From contig NWUY0300015546.1 in NCBI GenBank assembly GCA_004151065.3, positions 4,878 through 25,575 on the forward strand: a stretch of DNA of 20,698 nt, read 5' to 3'. The position numbers and the translations under genes are program-made. This DNA comes from Larix sibirica. Lineage: Eukaryota; Streptophyta; Pinopsida; Pinales; Pinaceae. Positions 17,891 to 20,698 of the stretch are shown here, piece after piece (the first letter of the stretch is position 1; each line of letters starts with the position of its first letter). The notes under the pieces are model-generated. The model was not told where the DNA came from, did no database searches, and saw nothing but the letters and a program-made list of their open reading frames with translations.

Positions 17891-20103
17891 TCCAACTCTA
17901 AAATTAAGCTCTGGTAAAATAATTACATTGTAAGGCATTTCCCTCTCTGGAGATCATGTTTTTCATTGTACTTTTAAGCACTGACAATTGTCCAATGTGT
18001 TAGATGACCATTAGAGGCCTCTTTGTCGTTGAATCATCACCTTTGGGTTATGTCGGGAATTAGACATGTGTACATCATAGGGATCTTGGCTTTGAATCTA
18101 TTAGCTTGAAATATCATCTACACCACATTCTCTTTATAATATGCATGCATATCAAAATACATTTCTTTCTCCAACTAGTCTCTTTCACAAACCGACGTGA
18201 TCAAATCGCCCCACTCAGTGGAGTCTAGAGACTGGGATGTATTCCTTCATCCTAGGGCTATTGCTTATGAGATTCTCCATGAGCTTTTGGCCATGTTTCT
18301 TAATAATAAGAATCATCAATCACCACCACATTTGGTTGGCCAATCTATGCTGGTCTAACCCTGGGGGTTGTTGTGTATCTCTGAGTGTCCATTTCTGGTC
18401 CATCTTTGGGGCTAAGTGTTTTGAGGCTGGTGTTGTAGCCTCGGTCTCAATTCTTGGCTTCTCTTCAATTGTAATAACTCATTTTGAAGTTAACACAACA
18501 AATGACAAAGGTGATGAACGCTTTCAATAACAAGCTAATGAGAATAGAAAGGGAAAAATATCATGTCACTTCCTAAGAGACCGTTGAACTTTCCTCCTCT
18601 AAGCAACCCTTCTTAAAAAGGAATTTCATGAGCCTAATAAGCCTTTGAACAATTCAAACTCGAATCAACCCTTGCTTGAGTAGTTCTCACTTGCCTATCT
18701 GACATTGGACTTCCTAATTCAGGTACAATTGGGGATGGGCAAAGCCATTTCCATATTCATATTTATACCCCGCACTAAAGAACGAAGGAGAGAAGGAAGC
18801 ATTTGAGCAAGTTGCACTACCAACGACAGAAGTGGACCCATACATAAGGGTATGTGGCGGCTGAGAAAGATCTAATCCCTTCATTGTGAATTAGAGTACC
18901 GTATTTCCCCGTCAACCCCTTTTTCCACATGAAGTGATAATAAATGCATAGTCATCTCCCTAGGCATTGATTGTTGAATCCTTCCACGTTAGTCTTTCCA
19001 AACTATGATCATTCGTAGTTGCTCCTATCGGTTCTCCTTATCAAATGAATTCAACCAAATTTTGGCCCATTATACCCAAGGATCTAGTGGATTTTGAGGA
19101 GTCCATGAAGTATTCATGAATAAATATTAGTGACATTGATTTTAAAAATATCAATCATTTGCACAGACGCTGCAACAATCTCGAGGTTTTTTATTTTGAA
19201 TTTTGATTTGCAGACAGGATAGCTAGTACAACGATTGAGGCTTCAGATCCTTTTAATATAAAAAATTAATAATAATAAGCATTCAATAATATGAATTCTG
19301 ATAGCTTCCAATTATGCCAAGCAACAAAAAAAATTGATCTTCTATATCCTCCAATTACCATCCTTGAAATGGTGTTACGTTTCCAACTGTTAGGGATATT
19401 TCAGAAACCTTCACTTTCTGTCACTTTAATCTCTAAAATGTCATAATATATTGATTGTGTCTTCACTTTTCCACTGCTTTTATACTTGCTCATGTTCATT
19501 CGCATAGTCTACAACATAGTCATGGTTGAATTAATGGCTTGGAAAGGATCAAATAAAGATGAAGTTGCTTGCACAGGTTGTTGTGTCACAAGATATGGTC
19601 GATCTACCCATATCGGTTCAACTTGTTGAATTGGTTGTATTGGAAATTATAAAGTTCTACAAAGAATGTTTGATTGCTCTTTCAAGTGCTACTATTTGTT
19701 TCTCTGCAATTCAAATTGGCTAAAAAAATTCCAAGAAACTGCTAAAAAAAATCACCCACAAACAGTGTGCAGAGATACAAAGCTCACGATTTGGTCACTC
19801 TGAATAGATTGTTGACATGTACAGGTTATGGGAACCACAATAAGAATCAATATTTTCCTAATGTGTAGGTTATGCATTTTATCAGCACTAGATGCATGTG
19901 CTTCCTTGAGAAAATATCTTCACTGTGGTCTTACCATCTTAAAAAAAAAAACATAGATCTTCTCGGCAACAATTGTAAATAATTCCTCCCTCAAATAAAA
20001 CTGTTTTTTTTTAATTATTTGTATTCATGCATAACATTCATGACACTTCATTAATATAATCTTTCTTCCTGATGACAAAATTTCTAAACTTCCTTCAACC
20101 ATA
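17891..20103. other. Unassigned AT-rich DNA, no gene recognised
   Basis: Frames of 60-100 codons occur, the longest 18237-18530 on +, which is rich in hydrophobic residues and Cys/Trp but has no recognisable motif. A competing frame over 18220-18345 reads RDWDVFLHPRAIAYEILHEL and looks as protein-like, which argues that neither is certain. A sequence at 19190-19216 (a T-rich run ending GATTTGCAG) resembles a plant splice acceptor, but no exon can be built on it. No LTR pair, PBS, tRNA or rRNA was seen. Confidence 0.4.
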
Positions 20104-20289
20104 TCAGTGTTCCACCAAATTTCCACAAACTAATATATCTAGCATACTTACATTGATAATAAAAAAAACTTTGTTGCGGTGGTTTCTTTCATCATTTGTA
20201 AAAATAAATAAAATAGTTAACTCACTAAGCAAACTCTTTCCAGCCTGGGGATAACCAAGTATCAAATAACTTTCAAAGATTTTCTTTCT
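20104..20289 (-). pseudogene. Short frame with a Walker A (P-loop) motif, family unknown
   Basis: This 61-codon open frame reads FESYLILGYPQAGKSLLSEL near its start. A hydrophobic strand followed by GxxxxGKS (codons at 20256-20233) and then Leu-rich helix is the textbook beginning of a P-loop NTPase fold. The rest (a basic patch, then VFFIINVSMLDILVCGN) could hold a second strand, but no clear Walker B is visible. There is no start codon or splice context that makes it a gene, and the assembly join at 20362 cuts off what lies upstream. It may be a stray exon, a pseudogene fragment or chance. Confidence 0.25.
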
Positions 20290-20361
20290 TTAACCATGGT
20301 GGATCCTTAGTCTCAATTATGTACTTCATTTAATACATGGGGGCTTCACTAGAAGGCAATA

Positions 20362-20362
20362 N
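20362..20362. other. Unresolved base / probable assembly join
   Basis: Base composition changes abruptly here, from AT-rich DNA to a GC-balanced, Pro/Ser/Thr-coding stretch. This suggests a join between contigs rather than one uncertain base. Confidence 0.65.
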
Positions 20363-20368
20363 CTCCAC

Positions 20369-20698
20369 GTGGATACCGAACTCCCATGTGACCTTACCAA
20401 TCAGACCATGCCGTCATCAGCCACTATCCACCCTATTACACCTAAGAACTCGCCGGTTGCAGATACCGCGCAACCCCTATCTCCAAACCCGTCTGCTGCG
20501 AGTGTCGCACAACCCAGTCCGCAGAACATCAATACTGGTAGCGCCGCAGGAGCAGGTGATCAGACCATTCCGACTCAGACTATCCCAGTTCAGAATACCT
20601 AATCTCAGAATATTCCGCAGAGTAGTATTTCTAGCACTATTTCGAGTACCACATTTACTTTTTCCGCTCAGAACCCCACGTAGAATATTAGCACTACT
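20369..20698 (+). pseudogene. Pro/Ser/Thr/Gln/Asn-rich low-complexity frame, partial
   Basis: An ATG at 20369 opens MDTELPCDLTNQTMPSS, and the frame runs as a low-complexity Pro/Ser/Thr/Ala/Gln protein to a TAA at 20600. It then continues in the same frame in the same style (SQNIPQSSISS, TFTFSAQNPT) to a TAG near 20682 and on to the window edge. The unbroken character on both sides of the stops shows that one former protein is being read. Such sequence is typical of disordered N-terminal regions, including those of some Gag proteins, but the family is not recognised. Its upstream part lies beyond the join at 20362. Confidence 0.45.

Noticed and set aside
18237-18530. 97-codon + frame, longest in the right part
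   Set aside because: No motif; a second frame over the same bases looks equally protein-like, and there is no promoter or splice context.
1-20698. CRISPR arrays, bacterial operons, tRNA or rRNA genes
   Set aside because: None seen: the short repeats lack regular spacer structure, and the TGGTATCAGAGC-like sites are PBS beside LTRs, not tRNA genes.

Overview
The window reads as intergenic plant nuclear DNA from a large, repeat-rich genome. A conifer-like or other big seed-plant genome would fit, but the species cannot be told from the sequence. It is AT-rich and has no intact protein-coding gene. It is almost wholly layers of decayed retrotransposons, recognised from LTR pairs, initiator-Met tRNA primer-binding sites (PBS), polypurine tracts (PPT) and reverse transcriptase/RNase H remnants. 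Four runs of n (1346-1347, 8222-8223, 10998, 20362) mark scaffold joins, and several structural oddities sit next to them.

Layout. 1-1345: Ty3/gypsy-like relic on the + strand (possible Gag tail, RT end, start of RNase H) interrupted by a GC-rich block with a G-quadruplex motif. 1383-2064: PBS and probable LTR of a Copia-type element on the - strand, its body lost at the gap. 2343-2756: broken coding remnant (-) with a heptad-like, charged helix. 2987-10997: three LTRs of one short-LTR family (A 2987-3267, B 6973-7254, C 10802-10997, all -), whose ~3.5 kb interiors show no pol. A 2333-base segment occurs twice (4388-6720 and 8224-10556) with one difference seen, although the sequences beside it are clearly diverged. 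11101-14521: a second LTR element (+) with ~157-bp LTRs; its only recognisable content is a long, broken, acidic Gag-like frame ending in a basic, zinc-knuckle-like stretch. 14600-16140 (+) and about 16820-17890 (-): two 5'-truncated plant LINE tails, each with the zinc-binding RT-like region and RNase H, lying tail to tail. 17900-20361: mostly featureless AT-rich DNA with one short frame holding a Walker A motif. 20363-20698: a compositionally different Pro/Ser/Thr/Gln-rich frame.

Nothing here works as an operon or pathway; the parts relate as a record of insertion, decay and recombination. The most interesting signals are the paired hairpin array upstream of the PPT in both diverged copies of the A/B/C family, the Gag-only LTR element, the excess of TAG among nonsense codons (with Gln expected at several), and the identical-core/diverged-flank duplication, which may be an assembly error.
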